NCBI GenBank assembly: GCA_009193035.1
Contig: SWDT01000076.1
Coordinates: forward strand, 84,916-148,915
Source: Halicephalobus mephisto
Taxonomy: Eukaryota > Nematoda > Chromadorea > Rhabditida > Panagrolaimidae
Length of the DNA: 64,000 bases
Direction of reading: 5' to 3'
Part shown: one piece after another, positions 1 through 12,700 of the stretch
How positions within the stretch are numbered: the first letter of the stretch is position 1
Layout of the letters: each line of letters begins with the position of its first letter
Position numbers and translations under genes: made by a program
The notes under the pieces: generated by a model
What the model was told of the DNA's origin: nothing
Databases searched by the model: none
What the model saw: only the letters and a program-made list of their open reading frames with translations

Positions 1-379
1 GACAATTCTTTATCAGATTAGCATTTGCTATGATAATTAACAAAGGTTAGGGATAGATCTTTAGTTTAGTTAAACTCTATTTATCTCAATTTTCTCACAT
101 GAACAGTTATGCAGTATGTCGCGAAAAGCTGTATCTTTCGATCATAACTCGCTTCACAGTTATCGTATCGGGACTGAATACTATAGCTATTCAGAGCTCT
201 TTAAGATCTATGATTTGAGCTCACATATATTTTCCAAAATATTTTCCTTCAGAAATTATGACATAAAAGATAAACTTTCCGGCACAAAAATTTAGGTCTT
301 TAAATATTGATAAACGGTGTGTAGAATGGGGGTAATGGGACCGGTAGATTCTCAATCTGATACCAAAATTAAGGGTTAG

Positions 380-419
380 ACTTTAGAATCCAGAGATTAG
401 GAGTCCTGGATTCTAAAGT
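380..419. repeat. Perfect 14-bp inverted repeat
   Basis: The arm ACTTTAGAATCCAG (380-393) is the exact reverse complement of 406-419, with a 12-base loop between. It is probably the remnant of a small palindromic element. I see no coding or promoter context. Confidence 0.7.
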
Positions 420-1880
420 TTGAAAAGCTATAACCCCATTAGATGAAGTTCAATTAACTTTATTTCCTTTTAAAATCATATCTATCTTCAGAGATCTCCA
501 ACTTTTCTTTGGACACTGATTTTTGAAGTCGTGTCTCAACGGGAATTCTGAAGTCTGTTTTCCTGTGTTTCTGTTTATTAATGTCTAACTAAACAGTAAG
601 GTCATTAAGGTTCCTTATAATGCAAAATAGGATGCCATATCAGTGTTGTGTCCGAAAAAATCTACATCAGAAAAACTACTTCTAATCATTGTTTGAGAGG
701 TTAAGAATAGCATTTTGTTAATCTAGAAATTACTTATTGGAGATAAAAAATGTTGATTATAGGGTTTTTGGGAGGTACGGAATTCATTGGTGGTGGGGTT
801 TTTAACTTAGAATCCCGGAATCAAGGGTTTAAAATTTAAGAAAAGGATGTAAATGAATGATCAATTATAGGATTTTTAGGTGTGCAAATAAAGAAAATGA
901 TAAGGTTCTTGGGTTAGGACACCGGGGATGGAAGTATGGAGATAATCGAGTACTAATATACCTAAATTCGATATTAAATTATATGAGTGATCAAGTATAG
1001 GGTTTCTTGGCATCAAGAAATTCACTGAATGTTGACATTAAGTCAAAACCTCGGGTAAGGCTATTAAAAGCCCAGGTTAACTCATAAATAGATGGTAAGA
1101 TATCGAATTTTTCCAGCATGGGAATTTCAAAAATAATGTTATTTTCGCTCTAGGACCACTACTAAGTGGCTTTTCTATGTTAGGGTAGAAAACTAGACTA
1201 TAAAGAGAGCACTTGAAGGGATAACTTGAATATCAGGGATCATAGAATACTATAGAAAGTGAGTCAGACACTCAGTAGTCTGGTGTGTGATACATGTTTA
1301 TTGTCTGTGTCTTATTATTTTCAGTAAAGATTAATAATATTCTTTCTATTTCTATCTTAACAGTAGTCTTACAGAGAATTTTATTATTTCACTATTTCGA
1401 TGTGGGAAAACCAGTTTTGAAGCTCCAAGATAGTTCTACAGCGAAAATAACTTGATTTTCGAATTTAAAAAATTCAATTTCCTGACCCCGTACCCCCTTA
1501 TCCTAATATTCTGACTCGAAGGTTTTAATACTAATGAATTTTTCATCAAAGTATCCCATTTTTCATTATTTAACCACAACCTATTCTCAATTTCTAAATT
1601 TTTGTGTCGGAAAGTCAAAAATTACGTATAATGCGTCTTAAAGTAGTTTTATTGTCGTGATGTTTGTTATTTAGCTATTGTCTAAACTTTGTGATGAAAA
1701 GAAATGCAATCACTACTTATAAATTCATAATAACATAAGCAAAAAATTTTGCAAAGCCTGCCGTAGGGAAGCTTCGTTGCTTATATTAAAATATGATATA
1801 ATGTACAAAATTTAAATAAGTGTACATAAATGTTAAATTGACCAAAGATATTCTGAAGAATAAAAGTGACTTCTTTTAAC

Positions 1881-1915
1881 AGCAAAGGGCCCGCCAAAGG
1901 CGGGCTACCTTTGCT
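1881..1915. repeat. GC-rich hairpin
   Basis: AGCAAAGG pairs with CCTTTGCT, and inside it GCCCGCC pairs with GGCGGGC around a three-base AAA loop. One unpaired G and a TA bulge separate the two stems. It is a compact GC-rich stem in otherwise very AT-rich DNA. Confidence 0.75.
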
Positions 1916-2099
1916 TGTTATTAAAAAATAAAAAATAAATTTTATTTCGAATTTTCGAAATTTAAAAAAAAAAAAAAATAATTTTATTTCGAATTTTCGA
2001 AATTTAAAAAAAAAATAAAAAATAAATTTTATTTCGAATTTTTGGAATTTGAAAAAAAAATAAAAAAATCACAAGTATTTTAGAAATTAAAAATATTTT

Positions 2100-2790
2100 T
2101 CTGAAAAGTTTTAAATTTGCATTTGTATGCTGAAAATTTTTGTAAGATTCTAGAAAGTTTCAGAGGGTTCTACTTAAATTCTAGAAATTTCTATAAAATT
2201 TTGAGAATTTCGAAATTTTTTATGTGATTCTAGAAGCTTCTAATTAGATTTTAGAAACCTCCAGAAGTTTCTACGAGATTTTAGAAGCTTCTAGTTAAAT
2301 TCTAGAAAGTTCCAGAAGTTTCTACGTAGATTCTAGAAACTCCTACGTAGATTCTAGAAGCTTCTAATTAGATTCTAGAAAGCTCCAGAAGTTTCTACGA
2401 GATTTTAGAAGCTTCTAGTTAGATTCTAAAAAGTTCCAAAAACTCCTACTTAGATTCTAGGAAGTTCCAGAAACTCCTACATAGATTCTAGAAACCTCCA
2501 GAAGTTTCTACGAGATTTTAGAAGCTTCTAGTTAGATTCTAGAAAGTTCCAGAAGTTTCTACGTAGATTCTAGAAACTCCTACGTAGATTCTAGAAGCTT
2601 CTAATTAGATTCTAGAAAGTTTCAGAAGTTTCTACGAGATTCCAAAAACTCCTACTTAGATTCTAGAAAGCTCCAGAAGTTTCTACGTAGATTCTAGAAA
2701 GCTCCAGAAGTTTCTAAAAGATTCTAAAAATTCCTACATAGATTCTAAAAAGTTCCAGAAACTCCTACCAAGATTCTAGAAAATTTTAGA
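2100..2790. repeat. Tandem satellite of heat-shock-element-like units
   Basis: Degenerate tandem array built from phrases such as TTCTAGAAGCTTC, TTCTAGAAAGTTCCAGAA and TACGTAGATTCTAGAA. Many stretches alternate TTC and GAA at exact 5-bp spacing, which is the nTTCnnGAAnnTTCn pattern bound by HSF trimers. Some runs hold five consecutive units. It starts about 60 bp from the end of the small secreted-protein exon at 2846-2989 and lies downstream of Piezo. Whether HSF binds it is not known. Confidence 0.8.
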
Positions 2791-2845
2791 AATGTTTACA
2801 GAATTTAGATTTTAATAAAAATTGAAAAATAATAAATAAACAAAC

Positions 2846-2989
2846 CTTGCATTGTCCAGTCAGGAGTTCGCAGTAATGGGAAGTGGGGCAATCGTGGTTG
2901 TCGAAACAAATATTTTTGAATTCATCCGTTTCTCCAGATACGGTTTTGATGAAATAAAAAACAAAAATAATAAAAATAAAAAATCGCAT
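2846..2989 (-). CDS. First exon of a small secreted Cys-rich protein (partial)
   Basis: The 48-codon exon starts at ATG 2989. It encodes a hydrophobic signal peptide (about residues 1-19, ending ..KTVSG) and then a short mature part with four cysteines, in CFDNHDCPTSHYCELLTGQC. A plausible GT donor (GTTTGT) follows codon 48 at 2845. Cysteine spacing like this occurs in several small disulphide-rich secreted modules, but it is too short to name. The next exon was not found; it would have to lie beyond the HSE-like satellite or outside the window. No clear trans-splice acceptor is visible upstream of the start. Confidence 0.5.
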
Positions 2990-3299
2990 TTTGATTTTTC
3001 AAAAAATTCAAAAATAAACTTTTTTTGGAAAATAGAATTTTGGGGATTTTTAATTTTCGAATTTGAATGACTTTAGGGTCCTTGAAATAAACAAAAAAAT
3101 CAGCTCAAGTTTCATCGAAAAATTTTTGAATTCAATTGATTCTGGATGTTGAAATTGGATGAAGGAACGTTTTTTAAGATGGAACAAAAGCCATATAAAA
3201 AATTCAAAAATTCTTTTGGATTTTAGTTTCTAGATAAAAATAAATAATATTATAATGAAAAAATTTAAATTTTTTTTGGAAATTTAAAATTTCAACTTT

Positions 3300-3650
3300 G
3301 AAATAGAACTTTGAGACTGAACTTTGATGGTTAACTTTGAGGTTAAACTTAGATGATCAACTTTGACTTTGAACTTTGATGGTTAACTTTGAGATTAAAC
3401 TTAGATGATCGACTTTGACTCTGAACTTTGAGACTGAACTTAGATGATCGACTTTGATTCTGAACTTTGAGGTTAAACTTAGATGATTAACTTTGACTTT
3501 GAACTTTGATAGTCAACTTTGAGGTCGAACTTTAACTTCAAACTTAGATGATCAACTTTGAGACTGAACTTGGATGATTGGCTTTGACAATCAATTTTGA
3601 GGTCGAACTTTGATAGTCAACTTTGACTTGGAACTTTGAGGTATTTGATC
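3300..3650. repeat. Tandem array of AACTTTGA-type units
   Basis: Roughly 350 bp made of variants of 'aactttgatggttaac', 'aactttgaggt' and 'aacttagatgatc'. CTTTGA followed by T, G or C recurs more than 20 times. CTTTGAT is the core of TCF/LEF (nematode POP-1) sites, so the array is also a dense cluster of TCF-like half sites. It lies between the 3' end of Piezo and the small secreted-protein exon. Confidence 0.75.
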
Positions 3651-3713
3651 AGAAACTTGAATAAGAAAATTAAATTTTTATAAAAAACATCTTCCAAAAA
3701 TATCAATAACCCG

Positions 3714-3719
3714 TTTATT
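3714..3719 (-). terminator. Polyadenylation signal of Piezo
   Basis: AATAAA on the minus strand, about 40 bases after the Piezo stop codon, at the spacing expected for a nematode cleavage/polyadenylation signal. Confidence 0.65.
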
Positions 3720-3758
3720 TTTCTTCATGAACATCTTAGATTACTGTAGAACAGATTT

Positions 3759-6700
3759 TTAAGCAGGTCTTTCTTTAGTCCACTTGATCAGAGTAGCCGG
3801 GGATCTGAACAGGAAGATCAGATTTGCATAAAGAGCTTCTTCCAAGTCGAAGCGGCTGACGTCTCTCACGAAGAAGATTTTGTGACACAAATCCAGAATT
3901 CTGTCGACATTTGGAAGTTCTTCGAACATGATAGATTGCATTGAGTCGATGACGAATCCTCGGATGTACTGTCCTAACAAGAAAACGATGGAGATGTAAA
4001 GTCCCAAAATACCCCCTCCGGTGATGAAAGAAAACGATTTTGGAAAAACTTTATCGACGAAACCGTAGAAAATCAATCTGTCTCTGATGACAGATTCCGT
4101 CTTCCTGATGGGGTCAAACATGGGATCGATCATGTTCAACCTCCAGTACTCTACTCCATCGACGGAAATCAACTCGATGTAGACGTCGTTGAAAGTGGTT
4201 TCGATGGGTTCTTCCGATCCCCTGAGATGTTCAACCAGAAGAGCATTAGCATGTTCGGCCTTTCCTTCCCCAGGCACTTTCACCATCGAAGGAAACAAGT
4301 CAGGAATCAATCTAAAATTAAAATTACTGTAAAAATAAGAATTACATTATTAAAAAAATTAAAACAAAATTACTGTAAAAACTAAAATTACATTATTAAA
4401 AAAATTAAAATTACGTTATTAAAAAAATTAAAATTACATTACTGTAAAAACTAAAATTACATTATTAAAAAAATTAAAATTAAACTATTGTAAAAATTAA
4501 AATTATTATAAAAATTAAAATTTTTTATGAAGTAATTTCAAAATTTTCCAAATTTTTAAAAATTTCCATAGAATTGTAGTTAGTAAAATTACGAAATAAT
4601 CACTTACATTGGTTCTGTAGATTCTCCATTGATCATGGCTATCAATTCTTGTCTGATAGGATCCCCTGGGGGAAGTTCGATTATCCTATTATCTTCGGCG
4701 ATTCCTTGTTGGAGGTTCTCATCCGGGGCTCTTAAATAAATCATTTTAATTTAGAAAAAATAATTTTTAAAAATTAAACAAAAAATAATTTAAAAAAAAT
4801 AATTTTTAAAAATTGAACAGAAAATAATTTTTAAAAATTGAACAAAAAATAATTTAAAAAATTAAACAAAAGTAATTTTTAAAAAATTAAATGAAAAATA
4901 ATTTAAAGAAAAATTTTAAAAAAGTAATTTTTAAAAATTAAATAAAAAATGACTTTAAAAAAATTGGTTTTTGAAAAATTTAATGTGGATTTTAAATTAA
5001 ATTTTACCTTTTGAAGCTCCATTCGAACTGTAAACTCATAGGAAGGGAACTGTTCAGATTTATGGCCATGTACTCCCTTGCCGGAGGGGATATCTGCCAT
5101 CTGGAAGCGCTGTTGCCGTTTATACTGGCCTTCACGACGTCGAGATTAGTGTAATCCGCTATGTAAGATAAAGCAGTTTTGCTCATTCTGTAAGTGTAAT
5201 AAAGTTCGTCATATTCTTCGATCGTCAAAGGTTGGATATCTCCCATCCTGGCCGTGGAATCGAACAACGGCTGATATCCGGCTATCGTTAATCTGCATGT
5301 GCATTCTATCGGAGTCGATCTTAATCCTACAGTATTCGCCATTGAAAATAAAACAAGTGGAAACCAGATGATCAAAATTATCAAAAATAACAAAAGTCCA
5401 CCGTAACCGTACTTGATCAAAGGTCTCTGCTTCACCCCCTTGGGGCTCGGGAAGTCCTCTTCCCAGTTCCTTATGCACTTCAGTCTGGCGATGTTGGAGT
5501 AGATATCGTGCAGGGTTATCCAGTCCCCCAGATTCAGAGAAGTGTCCTTCCAGATCCAGTCCGTCAAAAGTCCCATTTCGTACAAAAACGGAACTTTCAT
5601 ATAAGTGTTTTTTAAAACATAATTAAAATAATTATAATTCCTCGTTAACACATTTCCCACGGAAAATTTCGGATATCCACATCGGATTTGTTTTGCAGAA
5701 ATCAAAAAATAAAAAGATTTGACTAAATACCACAATTTGCACGTAAAATTGTTCACGAATAACCTGTCCGTTGCCCCAGGCAAAAGGAAAAATATCCAAA
5801 TATGGACGAAAATAACCAAAAATAATTGAAAAAATAATTTTCCAAAAAGAAATTTTCTCAAAAATAAAGCTCTATCGACCACGATTAAGACGAATTGGAT
5901 AATCAACATAGCCACCAGGGTTCCGGGAACTTTGTTTTCTTCGAAATATGCCGCTACACTTCCTGCTCCATTATCCGTCTGGAATTACAGTATTTTAAGA
6001 ATTTTTAAAAATACTAATTTAAATTGATCTAAGAAAGAAATTTCAGAAATTTTAGAAAAGTTAAAAGTCATTATATTTTAAGAATTTTTAAAAATACTAA
6101 TTCAAATTGATCTAAGCAAAAAATTTCAGAAATTTTAGAAAAGTTAAAAATCATTATATTTTGAGAATTTTTAAAAATACTAATTCAAATTGATTTAAGA
6201 AAGAAGTTTTAGAAAAATTAAAAATTATAATATTTTGAGAAATTTTAAAAATACTAATTCAGAGTAGTTCTAGCAAGAAATTTCAGAAGTTTTAAAAAAG
6301 TTAAAAATCATTATATTTTGAGAAATTTTAAAAATACTAATTCAAATTGATCTAAGAAAGAAGTTCCAGAAGTTTTAGAAAAGTTAAAAATTATTATATT
6401 TTGAGAAATTTTAAAAATACTAATTCAGAGTAGTTCTAGCAAGAAATTTTAGAAAAGTGAAAAATCATTATATTTTGAGAATTTTTAAAAATACTAATTC
6501 ATAGTAATTCTAGCAAGAAATTTCAGAAATTTAAAAAAAATTAAAAATCATTATATTTTGAAAATGTTTAAAAATACTTTAAAATGGTCCTGACGCGAAA
6601 TTCTAAAAATTTAAAAAAAATCAAAAAATAAATTTTAAAATTATTACAAAACGGTCATAACACAAAATTCCAAAAAATTTTAAAATTCTTAATTTTCTAA

Positions 6701-9700
6701 ATTTTCTAAATTTTTTACAAAATTTTAATTTTCAAAATTACAGTAACAAAAAAATATTAAACTTACTCCGAAAGATGAAAATCCAAAAATAACAATCATG
6801 AAACATCTAAAATAACAAATTTATATTAAATTAATTTTTTAAATTTCACATAATGTCGCAGAGGAACATCGGGGCGTAGACGTCGATGGGGACCCTGTTC
6901 CTCGGGTTCAGTACCTGTCCGAAAAATCCCTTCACTTTTGTCACTTTTTTGTCCACTCTGAAATTGTTTTAATTAATAACAAATAAATTTAAAAAATAAA
7001 AAAAAATTTAAAAAATAAAAAAGTAAAAAAAATTTTTAAAATCAAAGAATTTTTTAAAAATGCAAAAATTTAAATTAAAAATGATTAAAATAAACATACA
7101 GTATGAATTCCAAAAAGCTTCCAATTACGCTTGTTAGATTAGAATCACCTTCGGACATGTTAGTTACCGTAATTTTCAAAGCGGACTTTTCACTGAAGTT
7201 TTCGGATTTTTGAACATCTTCTTCAATGGAGGACATTGCAGTACAACATTCGTTACAATTTCTAAATTTTATTAGTTTTCAAAAAATTAAAAAATAAATT
7301 CAATTTTTTAAAAAAATTTGTTAATCAAAAAAAATAAAAAAATAAATTTCTTTAATAAAAAAAAACAAATTTTTTTAAATTTTGTTAATTTTTAAAAAAT
7401 AAAAAACAAAATTTTTTAAATTCAATTTTTTAAAAATTTTGTTAATCAAAAAAAAATTTTAAAAAAAACCAAATTTTTTTAATCTAAAAAAAAATAAAAA
7501 TAAATTTTTTTTGAATTTTGTCAATTTTAAAAAAAATTAAAAAACGAACTTTCTCTTAATTTTTTCTTTTCTAAGTTTGTTGGCCACACTGTTGAATGAA
7601 ATCGCTGTCAACCTTCTCGGAAAAGATGTTTTTTTTCCGAATTCAGGTAGAGCCAAGGAAGGCGGATTGCTTCCTCTGCTGTCTTCTTTGATACTCGAAG
7701 TGATGGAACTTCCGTCATCGTCTTCTGAATCTCCGTTATTTCTCCAGAGACCAATTGACTAAAAATAATCAATTTTATTAAAAAAATAAAAAATTTATTT
7801 TATTAAAAAAATAAAGTTTAATTTTTATTAAAAAAAATAAAAAATTAATTTAATTAAAAAAAATAAAAAATTTAATTTTTATTAAAAAAAATAAAAAATT
7901 AATTTTATTAAAAAAATAAAGTTTAATTTTTATTAAAAAAAATAAAAAATTAATTTAATTAAAAAAATAAAAAATTTCGGTTTTCAAAAATATTTAAATT
8001 TTAGATTTTTAATAATTTTTTAAAATTTTGATTTTTAATAATTTTTTAAAATCTTTACCATGAGGATATTTCTGTGAAAAAACAACATCATCAACAAAGC
8101 CAGATCCCAGGCAGCGTATTTCGGTCTTTTTTCTATCCCCAGAATCCTCGGGAGCCAAAACGGATCCAAACTCGGAGCAGCGTGGTTCCAGGGGAAGAAA
8201 CCGAATTGAAAAGCGTACTTGATTACGACCATGGTTTCTGTGTACGAAATTACAGTAATCCAGAAAGTTTTAGTCGGAAGAGGAACAGTCAGAGTTCCCC
8301 AACAAAGCATCAGAAACGGTAACGGCATCGAGAGAAGACTGGCGGAGTTGATGTGGTTCAGAATTATCATGATGTAACAGAGCAGTTCTGATTTCGAAAG
8401 AATAGCGTAATAGAGGGCGATCGCCAATCTGACAAAGAGATATTCCTCCTTCGTTTCCTGGATTAGATGATCTTTTTCTTCCGGAAAACTGTCGAGGGAG
8501 AATTCTGGTTTCAATTCCTTCTTAGTGGCTTCTGAAGGAACCACAACTTCAGGATAATGGACAATTTTAGGATCGTTTCCTTCCTCTTCATGAACAATAA
8601 TTGCAGGATGAATAGCATTAAATTCGATTCCTTTATCTTCAACAAGATCTCCATCGACCCTTCCATCGAGGTCTCCATCAACCCTTCCATCAACCTTTTC
8701 ATCAATTTTTTCATCGACTTTTTTGTCAATTTCTCTATCAATATCCCCACTATCCTTTCCGTCAACCCCTCCATCAAGATCTCCAACAACCTCTCCATCG
8801 ATTTTTTGACTGTTATCTTCGTCTTCGCAATGTTGGATTTCTATCTTCGGACATTCGAAAGCTTGAGACTCTTCTTTGACTTCGGTTTCTTCGACATACT
8901 GATGAAGTTTTCGAATTCCTTCGTCTTTCAAAAATCCACTTTTGTCGTACTTTTCTTGAAGTTTTTCTCTAATCATAGCTCTCTGTTGATGTCTTTCTTT
9001 TTTGCTCAAATGTTCATCGACATCCATGGTTTGATCAAATAACTCTTTGTGGATTCTTTTTTCTTCTTGAAGAATGTAGGCGATATATCTATAATCTCTG
9101 GAAAGTCTCATCAAATAAGAAATCAAAGATTCAATGGTTCCGGTGAACAGCATCCCGATGAAAATCCCCAGCATTTTAGTATATTCGATTATATAAGTCT
9201 TGACTGAAAAGTTAAAAATTAAATTTTATATAAAAATAGAATTTTTGATTTTATATAAAAAGTTAAAAATAAAATTTTTTATTTTATATAAAAAGTCAAA
9301 TTTTTAATTTTATATAAAAAATCAGATTTCTAATTTTATGTAAAAAGTTAAAAATTAAATTTTATATAAAAAATAGAATTTTTGATTTTATATAAAAAGT
9401 TAAAAATTAAGTTTTATAAAAAGTCAGATTTTATATAAAAAGTTAAAAATTAAGTTTTATATAAAAAATCAGATTTTTAATTTTATATAAAAAGTTAAGT
9501 TTTTAATTTTATGTTAAGAATAAAAAATAAAATTTTTGATTTCATATAAAAAGTTAAAAATTAAATTTTATATAAAAAATAAAACTTTTGATTTTATATA
9601 AAAAGTCAAATTTTTGATTTTATATAAAAAGTTAAAAATTAAATTTTATATAAAAAATAGAATTTTCGATTTTATGTTTTACATTAAAAATAGAATTAAA

Positions 9701-12700
9701 AACTAATGTGTAAATCTCAAAACTTACTTCTTCGATAAATTTGTTTTAATTTTTCTTTTTTGCTGATGGGAATCGGAGCAGTTTCAACTTCTTGCTCCAC
9801 TTCGGACTCTCCAGACGCCCCTTCCTCGTCTCCAGAAAGAACATCTTCGGTGTCAGAACTCATCGTGGACAGTCTTTCGTTTCTTTTGAGAGTCGTACTG
9901 GGTCCGCCAGGGGCAGTCAGAGTCTCGGCGAAGTTCGTCAAAGCGTCTGTTTCAAAAGTATCTTCGTCGAAATCCGGTTTCGCTTTTTGTCTTGCTTTCT
10001 GCTTCAGAATCCTCTTTCTGATTTGACGGTAATCACTTGTACCGTATTCTTTCTCCATTTCTTTTTCCATTTCAGTGTGGGTTTTTTCCATTTCGTTCGA
10101 TTCTTTAACTGCATCTTTAATTGCGCCTTTTTTGATGGCGAAATTCAGAAGTTGAAGAGGTCCCAGACCCTTGACTCCGCCTTCCTTTCCGGTCTTCCGT
10201 GCACTGGACGGATTCTTTTCGCTTGAATTCATAGACCAGGAATCTGATTCTTCGTCTTGGGACCTTTGGTGGTACCTCGGATTTTCGCTTTTTCTTCGGT
10301 GGATTTTGTCCAGATTCATCTGCTGGACGGATCTCGGGATATCCACACTGTGAGGTCTGTAAATCGGTCTTGGAGCTCCTAGTGACGTCACGGACGGTTT
10401 TCCTTCTGTCTGGAACCCAGGTGGAGGACCTTCTGGAGACACAGGGGAAGTACTGTCTGGCGATGGAACATCATGAAGTCCGTGAACTTCGACCACAAGT
10501 GGATCCTGAAGTTTGACAGAAATATTTTCGTTTTTGAGTTCTTCCAAAGGAGTAACGTCTCCGCTGGGGGTTTCGCCGATGGGAATGGATTTTTTGTGTT
10601 TTTTGGATATTTTTTCGACCATCCTATCCACCATATCCATCATCTCCTGTTCTCTGGCTTCGGATACTTCAACTTCTTGTTTGTTGATTTTTTCGATCAA
10701 TTCAGCTCCTCTTGAAGCGAAAAATCTCTGAGCTTTGAGTTCGGCAATGACATGTTTGAAATATTCCGATCCGAAAATCCTTCTTTGGATTAGTAAAAAC
10801 ACAAAACACAAATTATCGTAGAAAATCCCGGCTTCTGTATGAGGAACATCACATTCAGCAAGGATTTCCGGATCAACTAGTTCCGCAGCCGTGTATCCTG
10901 CTTTGTTGCAAGCGATCCCGAGCAACTGAAGAAGCCAGCAGAAATTTTTGTACATCTGGGACATGTAGACACATCCGACAACTTGTAAAACTGTCTTCAG
11001 AAGAATCACACTCACGTTGTAATAAATCAACAAATCCCACATTTTTAGAACCACAATAATCGGTTTGAAAAAAAGAGAATACCCCATCCAGAGAAACAAA
11101 AAACATCCAAAAACATAGCCTGCGGCAAATAGAGTAACATGGGTCGTGCCGGCGATGAAGATCATCGACAAAGTAATCCAGTAAAAGTACATGAAGAAAA
11201 CATGTTTCAATTTGTCCAACATGGTTTTCCCGTCCGAAATAAAATCCGGAACGGTGGATTTCTTCAAAGGTCTTGCTGATTTGACCTTTAAGAAGGATAA
11301 ATCGAAAGCAAACAAAAATCTTCTAGCTTTCGACGGAGCCAATTCAAGCAGATCATTACTGCCTCCGGGATAACTTCGACCATGTTTCAATTCCAATTTG
11401 AAGGCGTAATACTGACTGGAAACACACAACAATTGGAAAAAGTCCGCTGAAAACGAAAATTTATAAATCAAACTACTGTAGAAAGTGGCAAAGCATATTA
11501 CTGTGGAATCGTCTTCATATAAATTTCTACAGTTTTTAGAAACTAAAATAGTGTACGGAATAATTTCTGTTTTTTATGATGGTTATTTCGTAATCAATCA
11601 TGAATTTTGTTACGAAATTATCACGATGGAAGTTTCTAGGTGTTTTTATTAACTAAAGTACTGTATAATTTCAGTTTTGCATGATGGTTATTTCGTAACC
11701 ATACAAAAAGCTAATGATACACAATATATGGATGCATTGAAACAGCTGTTATGTATTGGATATATTATATTTCATGTACCGATATATTAACTTGACATCG
11801 GAACATTGTATAATAATGGTTGATATATTGAAAGAGCTCTAATGCATTGGATACATTATATTCAATGTACCGATATATTAACTCAATATTGGATGCACTA
11901 TATTTTACACATCGATATACTAACTTGATATCGGTGCATTGTATTCAATGCATTAAGACAACTCTCATATAGCAGATATATTATATTCAATATATCGATA
12001 TATTAACTCGATGTCGGTGCATTGTATTCAATGCATTCGATGCATTAAGACAACTCTCATGTAGCAGATATATTGTATTCAATGTATCGATATATTAACT
12101 TGATATCGGTGCATTGTATTCAATCTATTCGATGCATTAAGACAACTCTCATGTAGCAGATATATTATATCCAATATATCGACACACTAAGTATAATATC
12201 AACTTATTATATTTAATGTACCGATATATTAGAGCTATTTTGTGCATTTGATTTCGTAATCAATTTTTTGCAACTATATTCTGTCTCAATATATCTAGAA
12301 ATTCCTTAATTGGGATAAAGTAAGATATAAAAGCTTTTACCCACTCCGTTTCTAAAGATTATATATGAAAGTATTAGCAGGTATCCAAACATCATACGTT
12401 CAAACAACCCGTCGAAAATGGATTACTTTTTAACATAAAATTTACCGAAAAGTTTCTCAGCATTCGGCGGAACCTTGAAGGAAGGCAGACAAAGCCATTC
12501 GATCAGATTACTGTCCCAGCTGTCCCAAATATATCCGACACAAGCAAATCCAGGAATTCCGATGGCCAGGAAATACTGTAGGACGAAGCAGACAGATATG
12601 AATCCTGTGTACTTCGGCCAGAGAATCCGCTGTTCAGATCTGGTTCTGGTCAACATGAAAATCAACCAACAGACGTAAAAAACTGCAAAAATATCGTTTC

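Larger units (their letters stand above)
1..2090. other. Intergenic DNA without a recognised gene
   Basis: No frame here reads as a conserved protein and the only long ORF (1436-1618, minus) has no domain character. The stretch holds two hairpins (annotated separately), loosely repeated phrases around 740-1050 containing 'tatagggttt', and an LTR-like segment near 1290-1350 that shares 'tgtcttatt...cagtaaagat' with the repeats at 30.0-30.4 kb. From about 1920 it passes into A/T homopolymer tracts. Confidence 0.6.

Noticed and set aside
7577..7762. Plus-strand ORF near 7.6 kb
   Set aside because: It is antisense to the Piezo exon 7613-7758.
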